DNA of 64,000 nucleotides, from NCBI GenBank assembly GCA_029204225.1, contig CM055111.1, forward strand, positions 47,915,594 through 47,979,593, written 5' to 3'. The number at the start of each line of letters is the position of its first letter. The stretch's first letter is position 1. The DNA comes from Diphasiastrum complanatum. Its lineage: Eukaryota; Streptophyta; Lycopodiopsida; Lycopodiales; Lycopodiaceae. This document shows, one piece after another, positions 37,301 to 48,295 of the stretch. Under the pieces are notes generated by a model that was given only the letters and a program-made list of their open reading frames with translations, had not been told where the DNA came from and made no database searches. The position numbers were made by a program, and so were the translations under genes.

Positions 37301-37841
37301 GTCGGTGCTTCTAGAGACCTAGGATGGGGGACGCGCCAAACAACTTCCGTCCTCGTGGGGGGTTGGACCCTTAAACATAATGGATGAGAATCAGTTCCAC
37401 CCTACATTAGGGGATGTCTGTCCATTAATCCGAGAAGGAGCCATACACTACTATGTCTATACCCCGGCACTCCACCCTCACCTACGGGCGGGAGATACTA
37501 TATTTAGAGTACAACATTGCGGGGGTTATAATAACTTCGAAACCTATGAGCTCAATATTGATGGGTTCTGGCATCTGACTTACGCCGTTTCCACCGATTA
37601 CACGAAACCCACGCAGCCTTTCATACCATTTGGATCGCCAGCGCAGTCACCCGAACCAACTGGCAGTACTAACAGACCCCCATAATTAGATCCACTAGAA
37701 ACAAAGAGAGATGAAACCAGTAGCAATGACCCCTCTATAGACTTCTATATAGAGGGATGGACAATCTAGAGGACGAGCAGTCTAGGCATCAAGACTGATA
37801 GGACTGAGATTGCAATTACACCTCCCTACAGTCGTGCCTCT
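34335..37841 (+). repeat. 3.5-kb direct repeat, copy 2
   Basis: It is the second copy of 28311-31870, beginning TGTTAGCCGATATTTTC after a different flank and lacking ~95 bp near its start (after 34351) and the (GA)n tract. It is cut at 37841, where unrelated sequence (TTGGGGCCTGG...) begins. Divergence by eye is a few percent. Confidence 0.85.
37380..37685 (+). pseudogene. gag-position ORF, copy 2
   Basis: This 101-residue frame is the counterpart of 31410-31715 with few substitutions. The following TAA is shared. The repeat ends 156 bp later, so nothing downstream of the element remains. Confidence 0.5.
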
Positions 37842-38003
37842 TGGGGCCTGGAAAACCCCCATCGACTGGGGAGCACGGGGTGATTTAGACGGCCCTCGGG
37901 ATTGGAAGCGACATCCCTCAATCACTTGCGTAAGGTTAGTGTGGGCCCTTCCCCTGTAGGGCAACCTGGCGAGACCAAACCCCCCGTCGGGAATTTTCTC
38001 CTA

Positions 38004-38973
38004 TCAACTCACATTAAGTGTTCTTGGTAATGGATGGAATGAACAAAACATCTTCCAAATGTTCCTATTTGTAGAGAGAAAAATAAGAATTGTGCCAATC
38101 CCTTTGATTGCACACTCATCATCATTGGCAATATAGATCACCCTCTTGTCATCTCCATATGCCAACAAAGAAGTGAAGTACTCTATAGTCATGTGCGAAC
38201 TTGCTCCACTATCAATCCACCATGGATCTAGATCTCCATCATTAGCAAGCATACATGAAGACATCACAAAAGCATCCTCATTTTGAACATCCAAACCATC
38301 CTCATCAAGAGTTAGATTACCTTGCTTGTCTCCTTGATCTTTTTTTTTTTTGTAGCACTCACTTGCAAAGTGTCCTTTGATGCCACAATAGAAGCACTTG
38401 AGCTTTGACCTATCTTTCTTTTTTTCATTTGAACTCCCCTTGATCTTGCCCTTTAGACCACTTGCTTTTGCATCTTCCCTTGAATTTGCCCTTGATGAAC
38501 ATAGCCTCTTCTCCAACTTGAGATGTTTGTGAAGATCCACCTCTTGCTTGAAGCCTATATTCTTCATTGATCAAGATCTCTTGAAGATCAATCAAACTTG
38601 GAAAAGTTCTTTGAATGGAAAGACGTTGTACAATGTTAGCATGAGCATCCAACAAACCATTAATAATAAGTTGAACAAGCTCTCTTTCCTTAATGCTCTC
38701 ATCAATGCAAGCCAACTCATCATTCAAAGATTTTACTCTCAAAACCAAAGTATTCGGACTTTCTTCACTCTTTTGCAAACATTGAAAGATTTGTCTTCTT
38801 AGAATCAACACTCTAGAAGTAGACTTGGATTCATAACGCTTCTTTAAAGAATCCCAAACATCCTTTGATGAAGTACTCTTACCAACTTCCTTGAGAAGTT
38901 CATTGGTAACATTCATCTTGATCATATGTAGAGCTCTTTTAGCTCTCTTGTCATACCTCACTTGGTCTTGCAT
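38004..38973 (-). pseudogene. copia gag to protease fragment (family B gag)
   Basis: The minus frame from 38973 encodes gag (RAKRALHMIKMNVTNELLKEV ... VLRVKSLNDELA), matching the gag start at 63639 on the plus strand. A frameshift near 38440-38560 moves to the next frame, with a CCHC knuckle (CFYCGIKGHFASEC) and retropepsin (WWIDSGASSHMT). The fragment stops at ~38004. Both ends are abrupt: an unassigned GC-rich stretch on one side and gypsy pol on the other. Confidence 0.85.
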
Positions 38974-39023
38974 TCTACACAGACCATCAAGCCCTTCTAT
39001 ATATCGTTAATAAATCTTGTAAA

Positions 39024-40501
39024 ATGGGACGCATAGCTCGATGGTTGTTGATTTTAGAGGAATTCAATTTTCGCGTAGTCGTTCGGAAAGGGACCCAACA
39101 TTTCATGGCGGACCACCTTTCCCGACTACCAAGTGCTGAAAAAGCAACTGCACCAGTCAACGATGATCTCCCTTATGCATGCCTTTTTCGGATTGATGCT
39201 ACACCCTTATGGGCTGAGGAGATCACTTAGTTTCTAACAACAGGTAGGCTCAAAGAAGGCCCAAGTACGGCGGCAAAAAGAAATTTTTTACTAAAAGTAG
39301 TGCCCTTTCAGTTAATTGCGGGACAACTTTACAAAAGGGGCATTGACGGTATCATTTGTCGATGTGCTTATGGATCTCAAATACAACCTATCATATCTTA
39401 GACTCATGAGGGCATTGGAGGTGGCCACTATTCTGCTGAAGCCACAATGAAGATTATCCTTCGAGCAGGATTGTGGTGGCCATCTTTGTTTAAGGACACG
39501 TTTGCTATCATTAAAGCGTGTGATGTCTGTCAACGAGCAAAGAGAAATACCAAAGCAGACTTCACACCACTGACTCCCATTATAGAAGGCGAAGCCTTCC
39601 ATAAATGGGAAATTGACTTTGTTGGACCAATCAGTTCAGTCGCAAAACATACGCAAGCTCGTTACATCCTCATAGCCACCGAATACGCCACTAAGTGAGT
39701 TGAGGCTCGAGCAACAAAGGACGCCAACGCAAAGACAGTCGCGCGTTTTCTTTAGAAAAACATTAGTACACGTTCTGGCTATCCCATAGAGCTAGTTAGT
39801 GATCACGGCATGCATTTTTTAAATGCTGTTGTTGATAACCTCCTATGCCATTACCTTGTCGTTCACAGAAAAAGTCTACCGTACTACCCTAGATGTAATG
39901 GCTAGGCTGAATCAACTAACAAGACGTTATGTAACATTTTGACCAAGATAGTTGAAACTAGTCACTCTGATTGGGAAACAAAACTTTTCTCAGCTGTCTG
40001 GGCTTACCGCACCACCCCGAAGAAAGCCACTGGGTGGGTTACCCCTTTCCACTTTTAGTATATGGTCAAGAGGCGGTAATGCCCGTAGAATTCTTAGTAC
40101 CTTCGCTAAGAGTCATGGAAGCTTTTTCAACAGATCTCTGTGAAAAAGCTGCAATCGAACAACAAGTCAAAACCAGACTATTTACGTTAGCCCAGTTATG
40201 CGAGACACAACTTATATCTTACCACGCACAACTGGTTAACAAATGACGCCAAAAGGCCTGGCATGACTGTCACCTACGCAATAAAGATCTACACTTAGGT
40301 GACCAGGTGCTTCTTTATACATCAAAGAAGCACCCTGACAAATTGAAATTCAGAAGTGAGGGGTCGTATGTTATTAGTAAAATCTTTCCTAATGGTGCAG
40401 TCCAGTTACAAACACTTGACGGGATACTCCTAGACACTGTCGTAAACGGTGGTCGTCTACGACGGTATTACGAAGAGTTGTTCTTTGTTGACCCAATTTA
40501 A
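39024..40501 (+). pseudogene. Ty3/gypsy RNase H end and integrase (decayed, second copy)
   Basis: The frame starts with the end of RNase H (RWLLILEEFNFRVVVRKGTQ, MADHLSRLP). An HHCC-type finger follows (THEGIGGGHYSAEATMK ... ACDVCQRAK), then the DDE core (KWEIDFVGPIS, LVSDHGMHFLN, YYPRCNG.AESTNK) and the C-terminal domain (LLYTSKKHPDKLKFRSEG) ending with TAA near 40501. TAG and TGA codons interrupt it at several places. It belongs to the same lineage as the 26-28 kb copy but keeps the second His of the zinc finger. Confidence 0.85.
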
Positions 40502-40919
40502 CATCTTTTCTCTCGTATATATTCTACATTTTATTTTTATTTTTTGTGTTATTTTTTATTCATTCTATTACTTTTTATTTTATTTCCTTGTTTGTAATTC
40601 TCGTTTTGCATGCCTGTTGTTCACCTCATTCCTTGTTTATACTTCATACCATTTCTTATGTACTATCTATGCATTTTCTTTTTTCTGTACATACTCATGG
40701 GTCATGGATGTTCTAGATCAACAAATGATAGGCTACACCATAGGAAGTGATTCTCACACTTTAGCCACCTCATCTTCGTCTGACTGGTATCTCAGGCATA
40801 CAAACATTCCTGGAGATACACCTTCTTCGTAAGAGCTTCTACTCTGAGCCACAGTCATGTTTTCCCTTGAAGTTCTTCACTTGCAGAAAATAGATCAATT
40901 CCTTCATATTGGAATTTTG

Positions 40920-41119
40920 TCAAATCTCAACCGACTGGATCCGTTCAAATCTCAACCGACGGGATTCGTTCAAATCTCAACGGATGGGATCTGCTCAAAT
41001 CTCAACCGATGGGATCCGTTCAAATCTCAACCGACGGGATCTGTTCAAATCTCAACCGACGAGATTCGCTCAAATCTCAACCGACGGGATCCGCCCGAAT
41101 CTCAACTGATGGATTTTCA
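40920..41119 (+). repeat. tandem array, 8 x 25 bp, with DRE-like cores
   Basis: Eight units of 25 bp (starts 40920, 40945, ... 41095) have consensus TCAAATCTCAACCGAC plus GGGATYYGY. Five units carry ACCGAC, the RCCGAC core bound by DREB/CBF factors. The array lies downstream of gypsy pol, where an LTR would be. Because 25 is not a multiple of 3, all three frames translate to the same repeating peptide; none is a gene. Confidence 0.95.
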
Positions 41120-41809
41120 TCAAATCTTGACACTTCTCATTCAAAATCCAACGAACAGACACGTCCCATCGCGCCCGAACCTAGCCGACGACGACCATAA
41201 ATGCCATCACTTCAACGCCATTCACACTTCAGCAAAGTGCGAACTCTGGAGCTCTCTGATGACAATCTGTTGGTGAGTTTCTGGCTCTCCTACACGATCT
41301 TGGCGCTCTCTCGTCCGGTGCATCAGTCATTGCTTCCACACCATCTCCACCCAATATCAGCCATCCTAGTGTGTTTCCCATTGAGAGTGCCATCACAAAC
41401 CATCTCCAAACCTTATATTGCCAGTGGAGAACAAAGCATTTGAAACATTTCGCACGCTGAGGGGTAGTGTCATGCAAGCCTTCAACACACTTCCGTTACA
41501 CTATTGAGTATCACCTTTTAATCTTACACACTTTTCTTTCATCCTGTCCAAACACCCGTTTTCACCGAAAGCTACTTTCTTTACATCTCCCAATATCTTC
41601 ATCCCTTTCGCTTAGTCACAAACATATATCAACATCTTCTTTTTCGGAACTTCTACTTTCCATTGTTCACACCATACTTCATTTTCCACACATCCTCCAT
41701 ACCCTTCTATCCACAACGCCTCCACTTTCACACACCTTCCTTCCCAACCTCAGTTCCTCACAGTCCATTCCTTTCCCGCCATCACTCCCTTCAGCCAGCC
41801 TTTCCATTA

Positions 41810-41984
41810 CATCTCAACCGACACATTTCCATTACATCTCAGCCGACGCCTTTCTATTACATCTCAGCTGACGCCCTCCCCTCCCATCTCAGCCGACGCC
41901 CTCCGCTCCCATCTGAACCGACGCCCTCCGCTCCCATCTCAGCCAACACCCTCCGATCAAATCTCAACCAACGCCTGTTAACCC
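41810..41984 (+). repeat. second tandem array, 7 x 25 bp, related core
   Basis: Seven units of 25 bp start at 41810, 41835 and so on to 41960. They have core CATCTCARCCGACGCCCTCC. ACCGAC and GCCGAC both occur, so both bases allowed by the RCCGAC motif are used. The core ATCTCAACCGAC is shared with the array at 40.9 kb; the other half of the unit differs. Confidence 0.9.
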
Positions 41985-42042
41985 TGTCTGAAATCTCAAC
42001 TGACACCATTTTTTCTAGATTCTTCTTTCCCAGTTTTTCATC

Positions 42043-42429
42043 ATGTCTACCAACCCTGCCTCTAGTTTTGATGATCCTGATGCCAATAAGCTCGACATCC
42101 AATTGTCCAAATTGGATATTACTGAAATGCAACACTGGTACCAATAAGCAGCGTCCTTATTTCAAGCCATTGAGTTTCAGATGCCAGTCTTGATGAGGTA
42201 TCAAAGCCTGTACCTCGTGCATATGATATCTGCCAACTACAATGCTTCAGCAAGGTTGTGCCAGCTAATAGTTCCTCCTGTGAGGAACTATGTTTACAAC
42301 ATATCATTTGCATCGGCTGACTTGCAACCTTTTGGGTTACCAGGAGGACCCAATGCTGTCACCAGAACACTTAAAAAGATCAAGCAGACAGTATATTTTA
42401 AATTCATTGACCCATCCATGGCCAAGTGA
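42043..42429 (+). pseudogene. unrecognised ORF remnant after the repeat arrays
   Basis: An ATG frame starts MSTNPASSFDDPDANKLDIQ, has TAA at 42145-42147, then reads on (VLMRYQSLYLVHMISANYNA) to TGA at 42429. Its place, following LTR-like sequence, and its composition suggest an LTR-element gag start, but I cannot match a domain. Confidence 0.4.
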
Positions 42430-42984
42430 GAAAACAAGGATGGGTATTGAGTCGAAGCAATCAATGACTCACAACTACAAGCGACATGTGTGTACTTGAC
42501 AAAGTGCACACAATGACCAAGAACCAAGTTGCAGAGTGTACCCATGTCCATGTTTCACATGATGGCAGATTCACGACTGCATTTTCAGAATCTCTATGAT
42601 TGGGCACAGTTTGTTTTGAACTGCCTTCATGAGTGCATTAAGAACAAGTAGCCAATAACAATACTCAGATATCTCTTGACAGATATCACCCTCCACCAAG
42701 TCTAGAACGGGCCAAAGCTTCAACACCACTTGCAGCTTGCGAACAAGGCATGGGACATTCCCATCGAGCAAAAAAAGTCCAAGCGTGCACGATCACGAGC
42801 TACCTCCCTATCAGGATCCCAAGATAAACGAGTCCACACCAGTATTCTCCCTCTGGTACAGAAGCAAGATCAACAAATCACTGCAACCTCCGAAGCTCAA
42901 GAGGCCGATACCTCCAAGGCCCAGTTGCCAAACACATGACAACAAATGATGCAAAAGTAGCTTCAAGTTGGGAGCACCTCACCA

Positions 42985-43828
42985 GTGGGATCAGTTTCAG
43001 ATGGTTCTGCCTCAGATGATGGAAGCTCATCCATGTCATCACAACAACACTCATCACCCTCACATGTCATCAACGGGGGTGATGGAGCAACTACCTCCAC
43101 ACCGGCACCTGACACAACAGTATCTCAAGTCACAGGTCAGCCAGATAGAGTCACCACTCCACCCACACTGATTACTACACCAACGCCACCAACATCAGCA
43201 CCGACACAAGTTTTGGGGAGGGGACGAGTGGGGATATCTAGTCCCTAGGACACAGAGGCGGCTCAACAACCACACGACCAACAACCACAGGCCCAACAAG
43301 TCCACACATTGGACACATTGCAATATTTTGATGCCGCGGACTTGATGAAAATAAACGACGACGAGACAGAAAAGGGGAAGCAGCCAAGAAGAAGTATGAC
43401 CCCTCCACTAACCACCACCACTACAACAGTTACTAACATCATCCCTCCACTTCCTCCACCTCCACCTCCACCTCCATTTTCAGCTCTAACACAACGGTTA
43501 TTTTTTGGTTTAGCCTCACCATCCCACACTCCAGATCAGTACCCAACCCAAAGATTGTTTCTGGGATCGAGGCTTGGATCCCATCAAGATCAACCTGAAT
43601 GTAGCTCTCCAGTCGAAAGAAGACCATGAGATGATGGCCAAGCTATACTACAGAGCGGCTTTCATGTCATCATGCTATGTGACCATGGTGGAGGACTGGC
43701 AAGAAATGGGCTTTGTTGAAAAGGTAAGAGAATACCTGGGGCCCCTCAATTTTGGAAGTAAGCTCCGCTTCCAAGTTTTTGAAGCCCTGGGGCGAAAGAT
43801 GAGTGAGAGAAAGCAAACAGCACGATGA
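42985..43828 (+). pseudogene. low-complexity Ser/Thr/Pro-rich ORF and following frame
   Basis: The frame from 42985 is Ser/Thr/Pro-rich, has TAG at 43246-43248 and continues to 43629 with a PPLPPPPPPPPF tract. An overlapping frame (43574-43828) encodes a more ordinary peptide (MMAKLYYRAAFMSSCYVTMV). Together they look like the linker and next domain of one protein split by a frameshift. It probably belongs with the 42.0-42.4 kb remnant. Function unknown. Confidence 0.4.
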
Positions 43829-44009
43829 CGAGGCGAGCAGGACTCGCAAAAAGCTCTCAACAGGGCTGGAATGTAGCGGCCAATTGAGAGACTTCCAATT
43901 TTGAAGAATAAGTTTTGCAGATAATAAGCTCCTGGTTTTACGGAAGCGAATGAAGATCCACGCTTTTCCAAGTGCCAAGCGAAAAGACATTACTGGTGTT
44001 GTAGTGGGT

Positions 44010-44044
44010 CATTAGAGGAGTTCTCAATATCAAAAAGACCCTTT
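44010..44044 (+). repeat. left terminal inverted repeat of the four-gene element
   Basis: The outer end reads CATTAGAGGAGTTCTCAATA and continues to GACCCTTT. It is the reverse complement of 51260-51294 with one mismatch. The sequence does not begin with CACTA. Confidence 0.85.
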
Positions 44045-44477
44045 GTATAGATATTTTTATTTTTTATTTTTTTCAGTTTCGACCGTCACCAGGTCCAATC
44101 AAAATGCACAGATTTGAAATCTACGTAACGTAGTTCAAATTGACTAAAAAATAAAAATGCAATATAGCGAAATTTAAAATTTTGTCCGGGCAACATGTAC
44201 GTATCCCATTGGTTTCTTTTTCCTGCTCGACACATGCTAATATGCCCGACGTCAATATCTCAAGTTAAATTTACTTTACTATGCTAGTTAGTATAATGAA
44301 ATTTTCTAACTATACTAGTTACGGTTATAGAAATAAAGTATGTACAGTTACATAAAATATGGTATACGCAGTAATTGTGACTATGTTGGCATTCACATTA
44401 GATTAAATGTGATACGAAAAATTAAAACCAAGTAACATATCAGAGAGATTTTTGGCGCCCAAGCTTTGAAAATAGCA

Positions 44478-45852
44478 ATGGTGAGGAGACCCAGATCTAC
44501 AATCGATTATGTGATTCTTTACAATGAGAAAGATGAAGCTGATAACTAGAAGCCAACAAAATATACGAAGAACTCATGGGTATTGCTGCATCCATCATCA
44601 AAAGGCAATTTTCGACAAAAGAAAAGAGCAAAAATGACTTACAAATCTTATTGGAAAGCAAAAATTTTGGGATTTAAGACTACCCTGGGAGGTTAATCGA
44701 TATCCGAAGTCTTAGTGCAACATGTATATATGCATTCAGAAATCAAAGTACATGATATCAATCCTCATGATCATAAAAAATGTAATTGTAAGTATATCAA
44801 AACATATGCACTCTACAGCAATCATAGGTGATTTCCTTTATTGATGCTCTTCAGATTATGATTTAAATGCTTCAACATTGTTTTTTTTTTTTTCGGATTT
44901 ATATCCATTATGCATAAGTGAATGGGAGCCCGCACAATCACTTGCAGGAATATTAGACATGATTCACTCTGATGTTGGAAAGCTACAATACAGAGGAAGA
45001 AGTCCAAAGGAACTTGCAGATTGTGGTATCTATTTTTATGAATCTTTATATACGCCACAAACAGATGGAGGTTTTGGCAAGCTCGAAGCAATTCCATTGC
45101 CTAGTTTTCAAAGTGATGAGTGGCCTACTCCTGACAACATTGTTTCTGAATCCTTGAGATGCAAGCTACTCATTGATATTAAAAATGCTATGAAGATAAG
45201 CACAAGCTCAAAAATTGTTCACCTAAGTTGGTTTATCTCATTGCATACATTTGTTGATTTTTTCTCGAGTGCTAGTGTTTGTAGGACACCAACTTTATTT
45301 GTTTGCAAGGATTTATCAGATGAGACTTTGTCAGATCTCATGGATCAAGGCTGGGATAGTAAAACAAATAATGGCATAGAATTCAGGATTAAAAAGTACT
45401 CAATGATCTTTCAATATTATATCGAAAAGCAAATGCTCAGTCTCACATTTAGCTACCAGAGATACAAGAAAATTGAAGGTACATGGCTACCACTGGATTA
45501 AGACTTTGAACTAAATGGTCACACAAACTGAATGGAGATAAGCATTATCTACAATGAGGAATATTTGACTATGGTTGAGGTGGAAGAGCACTAAAAGCTT
45601 GATTTTATCAGAACAGAGCTGATGCTATTACAAACCAATCTACCAACATATTTCAGATTTATCATCAACGGAAGACTCGTAAGTACTTTATGTTTATTGC
45701 CATTTCAAAATAGAACAAAATAATAGAAAATGTCATCATTTACAATTACACATTCACTAATATTTGCCATGTCATAGATGCGAAAAAGACAGGAGCTGAT
45801 AACGTGCTGCAAAGATCTACCTACAACAATCACCATTGTGGGAGAACAATAG
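44478..45852 (+). pseudogene. element gene 1: spliced, unrecognised protein (~340 codons)
   Basis: Three exons join in phase: 44478-44691 (ends G|GTTAAT, phase 1), 44948-45678 (acceptor CAATCACTTGCAG, donor CTC|GTAAGTAC) and 45778-45852 (acceptor TGTCATAG), ending in TAG. An in-frame TAA upstream supports the ATG at 44478. The protein starts basic (MVRRPRSTIDYVILY, FRQKKRAKMTYKSYWKAK). It continues with GILDMIHSDVGKLQYRGRSP and a middle rich in aromatic residues. I recognise no domain, and it is one of the places to look for a transposase. In-frame stops: TAG 44547, TAA 45499, TGA 45529, TAA 45592; no frameshift. The stop codon lies 195 bp from the end of the convergent gene 2. Confidence 0.6.
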
Positions 45853-46047
45853 TTTCAAATAAACTTTGGTAAAAATCTGTGTATACACCCTTTCATTCAA
45901 TAAATGAAAGCCCAAGTTGGGCATCTGTACATGTATTTTGTGCTCCCAAATTCATAAACTGGAGCAACATTTGATATATCAATGTATATTTTTCTATGAA
46001 GTCTATACATGTATTTTGGTTCTATGCTATCTATATTGTTTCTGATT

Positions 46048-47762
46048 TTAATTTAGTACAACTACATCATCTTTTGTACCATCATCAATAACGGGAGGCT
46101 GAAGCCTTGCCCGAGCCAGTATACTCAGGATAATTTCTTGTCTAAATCTGTACACCTGGCTTGATGTGTACTCTGGAAGTGTAAACTGCAAAATAGAACA
46201 TTTATGCATTAGTAATGGCCAATAACATCACCAGAATAGAAAACTAATCATGATTCCAAAATAAGAATAAACAGAATTTATTACCTTAGAAATATCAACA
46301 TCTTGTTGAAGGATGAACCACTCAAAAAACAGCTTGGCATTGTACAATGTGTACCACCCACAGTTGAATGAATCATTTTGCTAGGGTGACTGCAAAATAA
46401 TTCAGCACACAAGAAATCAATTATGAAACAGAATGAATTAGATTGAAAATATTTCATTGGAATACTGATTTCAAAATGCTATTAAGAAAGAAGAGTTTAC
46501 CTCCAAGCTGACGATCTGCCAGTCCACGGAATGGGGAACGTCTGTAGGAATATATTTACTTAGATATGGAATGAATATATCTACATCCTTATGCGTATTT
46601 CTCGCCGAATTCATCTTGACACAAGAACATTTAGTAATATTATTTACAGATCTCTTAATAGAGATCAGGTTTAAACTCCAGTGGTCACTGCAAAATAAGA
46701 TTGAAAGTACTTTAGCGGCAATTCTGAGAACTATTTAAATTGAAAATGTCAATGTTAATGCATAAAACAAGAAGAAGCACTTAATATATCTTATTTGGTA
46801 TGATAAGGAATGACCAGATACTTTGTTGCTGGTGTGAATCCACTTGTCAGACACTGTGACAATGTGTCATTATTCTCCTTGAAGGCCTGGAGCCGAAAGT
46901 TACTCAGCACCAGCAACTCGTTTGATGAATCTCTTGCAATGTCAAATTGCAAGAGTGTCAGTCCGGAATCTATCACAGGATCAATGATAGAAGCCCATCT
47001 GTCTTTGAGATCCAGACAATCTAGAACTCTAAAATCAATACTAAAATCAAGTTCTTCTAGTCTAAAACAAAAAGGAGTACCAATTGTATCTATAGCATCC
47101 GATATGTCTTTCTCAAATTTAAGATAATCATGCGAATCTATATATGTATAGAAACTGGGAGGAGGAGGAGGAGGTGGAAGTGTAGTATCTACAGCAATAT
47201 TAGGAGTATCCAAAACAGAGGTAGCTATATTTACAGCATTATCTACAATGGATTCTGGGATAGGCTTCACTTTCTTAGGAGCATGCTTGGGGGCTGTCTG
47301 CTTCCTAGGACGCTTTGTAGGAAGATGAGTCCTATCTACAGGAGTTGGTCTAGGAGCAGCAGGCTGAGATACATGTAACCTATAGTACCTATCCCTCATT
47401 CTCATCAGAAGCTGAAAATCCTTGGGCATTATGGTAACCCTCTTGGTATGGATGGCAAGCAAAAAAGAATCCTAAAAAAAAAGGCTAATATAATCTTTAG
47501 CAGCCTCCTGAAGGCACTGAAGAGCACTCGGTGTGAATCTAACGTGCTATCCGAGATCATTTCTTGTTATGTTTCGGATAGCACAGTAGAATGGAGCTCT
47601 TGGGATCAACAGAGCTGTTGACCTCTGATACTTGCGTATCTCAGAGAGCCACCTGCTGCGGTTGCGCGTTCTAGGTCTAGCAGGGGGTGTGATGGCAACC
47701 GTAGGAGATGAGGATCAGCCAGGAGAGAAGAAGTCTCTCCTTGTCTGCTTTCTCCTATCCAT
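46048..47762 (-). pseudogene. element gene 2: histone H3-fold fused to Ulp1/C48 cysteine protease
   Basis: Four exons: 47762-46795, 46687-46501, 46389-46285, 46185-46048. Phases agree (2, 0, 0), giving ~465 codons. Residues 1-120 are an H3 domain: an H3-like start (MDRRKQTRR), then SEIRKYQRSTALL, SALQCLQEAAKDY and AIHTKRVTIMPKDFQL. The Phe after MPKD and a loop 1 one residue longer than canonical H3 resemble CENH3. A basic segment (KRPRKQTAPKHAPKKVK) and PPPPPPP linker follow. Residues ~200-465 are a Ulp1-type domain with YLVIPYH, DHWSLNLI (His325) and QNDSFNCGWY (Gln389, Cys395). The usual Asp may be Asn349. Such proteases cleave SUMO or related modifiers. Lesions: TGA 47717, TAG 47549, TAG 47474, TAG 46383 (positions of first base, minus strand), and exon 1 donor AT instead of GT at 46794-46793. 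Confidence 0.85.
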
Positions 47763-48084
47763 GGGCGTGAACTGTGTGATAGCGGACTTGTGCGTGAAGG
47801 TTAGGATGACAAGGAAGGGATGATAAAGGACTCGCAGAGGACCACTATGTACGGACAGAATGTACGGTATATCGGACCTATGCGAGCCGAATATCAGAGA
47901 GAACGATTAGATTTGAGGAAAGACGCACAAGTGCGATATGGGGTGACACGTAGGAAGATGTATCAGACCTGTGCGCATGGAAGGTAGTAGGAGGAATTTT
48001 GATCGTGAAGGACGCGCACAAATGCGATATGCGAAGCGAGAAAAAAGTGAAAAAAATTCATCGAAATTTGTGATTTTATATCGG

Positions 48085-48295
48085 GGTTTGCACGTGCGAA
48101 AGAACGTCCTGTCACACGTGTGGGAGTTGTACGGACAAATGCGAGAGCGACACGTGTCACTCTGTCACACTACACGTGTGGGATTTGTACGATCGAATGT
48201 GAGAGCGACACGTGTTTATAAGCACTCGAATGAACACGCGACACGTGTCTAGGTGTCATTTCACACATGTGCAGGTGTCATCTCACACGTGCCTG
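48085..48295. promoter_or_regulatory. bidirectional promoter candidate with seven G-boxes
   Basis: CACGTG occurs at 48091, 48115, 48151, 48173, 48209, 48242 and 48286, several in the form ACACGTGT, plus CACATG variants near 48262 and 48317. The cluster lies between the start of gene 2 (47762, minus) and gene 3 (plus, ~48.5 kb). G-boxes bind bZIP and bHLH factors; a dense cluster could drive both genes. Chance occurrence of seven 6-mers in 200 bp is very unlikely, but regulation is inferred. Confidence 0.6.

Noticed and set aside
40920-41119. Possible CRISPR array
   Set aside because: Units are head-to-tail with no unique spacers and the window is eukaryotic.
40857-41276. Open frames with a 25-residue repeating peptide
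   Set aside because: They come from the 25-bp DNA repeat, which reads open in all frames; three frames give the same peptide. Not a repeat protein.
46791-47462. The 223-residue minus ORF as a stand-alone protein
   Set aside because: Its start is a TTG within the H3 domain and its end is a mutated splice donor. It is the open middle of exon 1 of the larger H3-Ulp1 gene.
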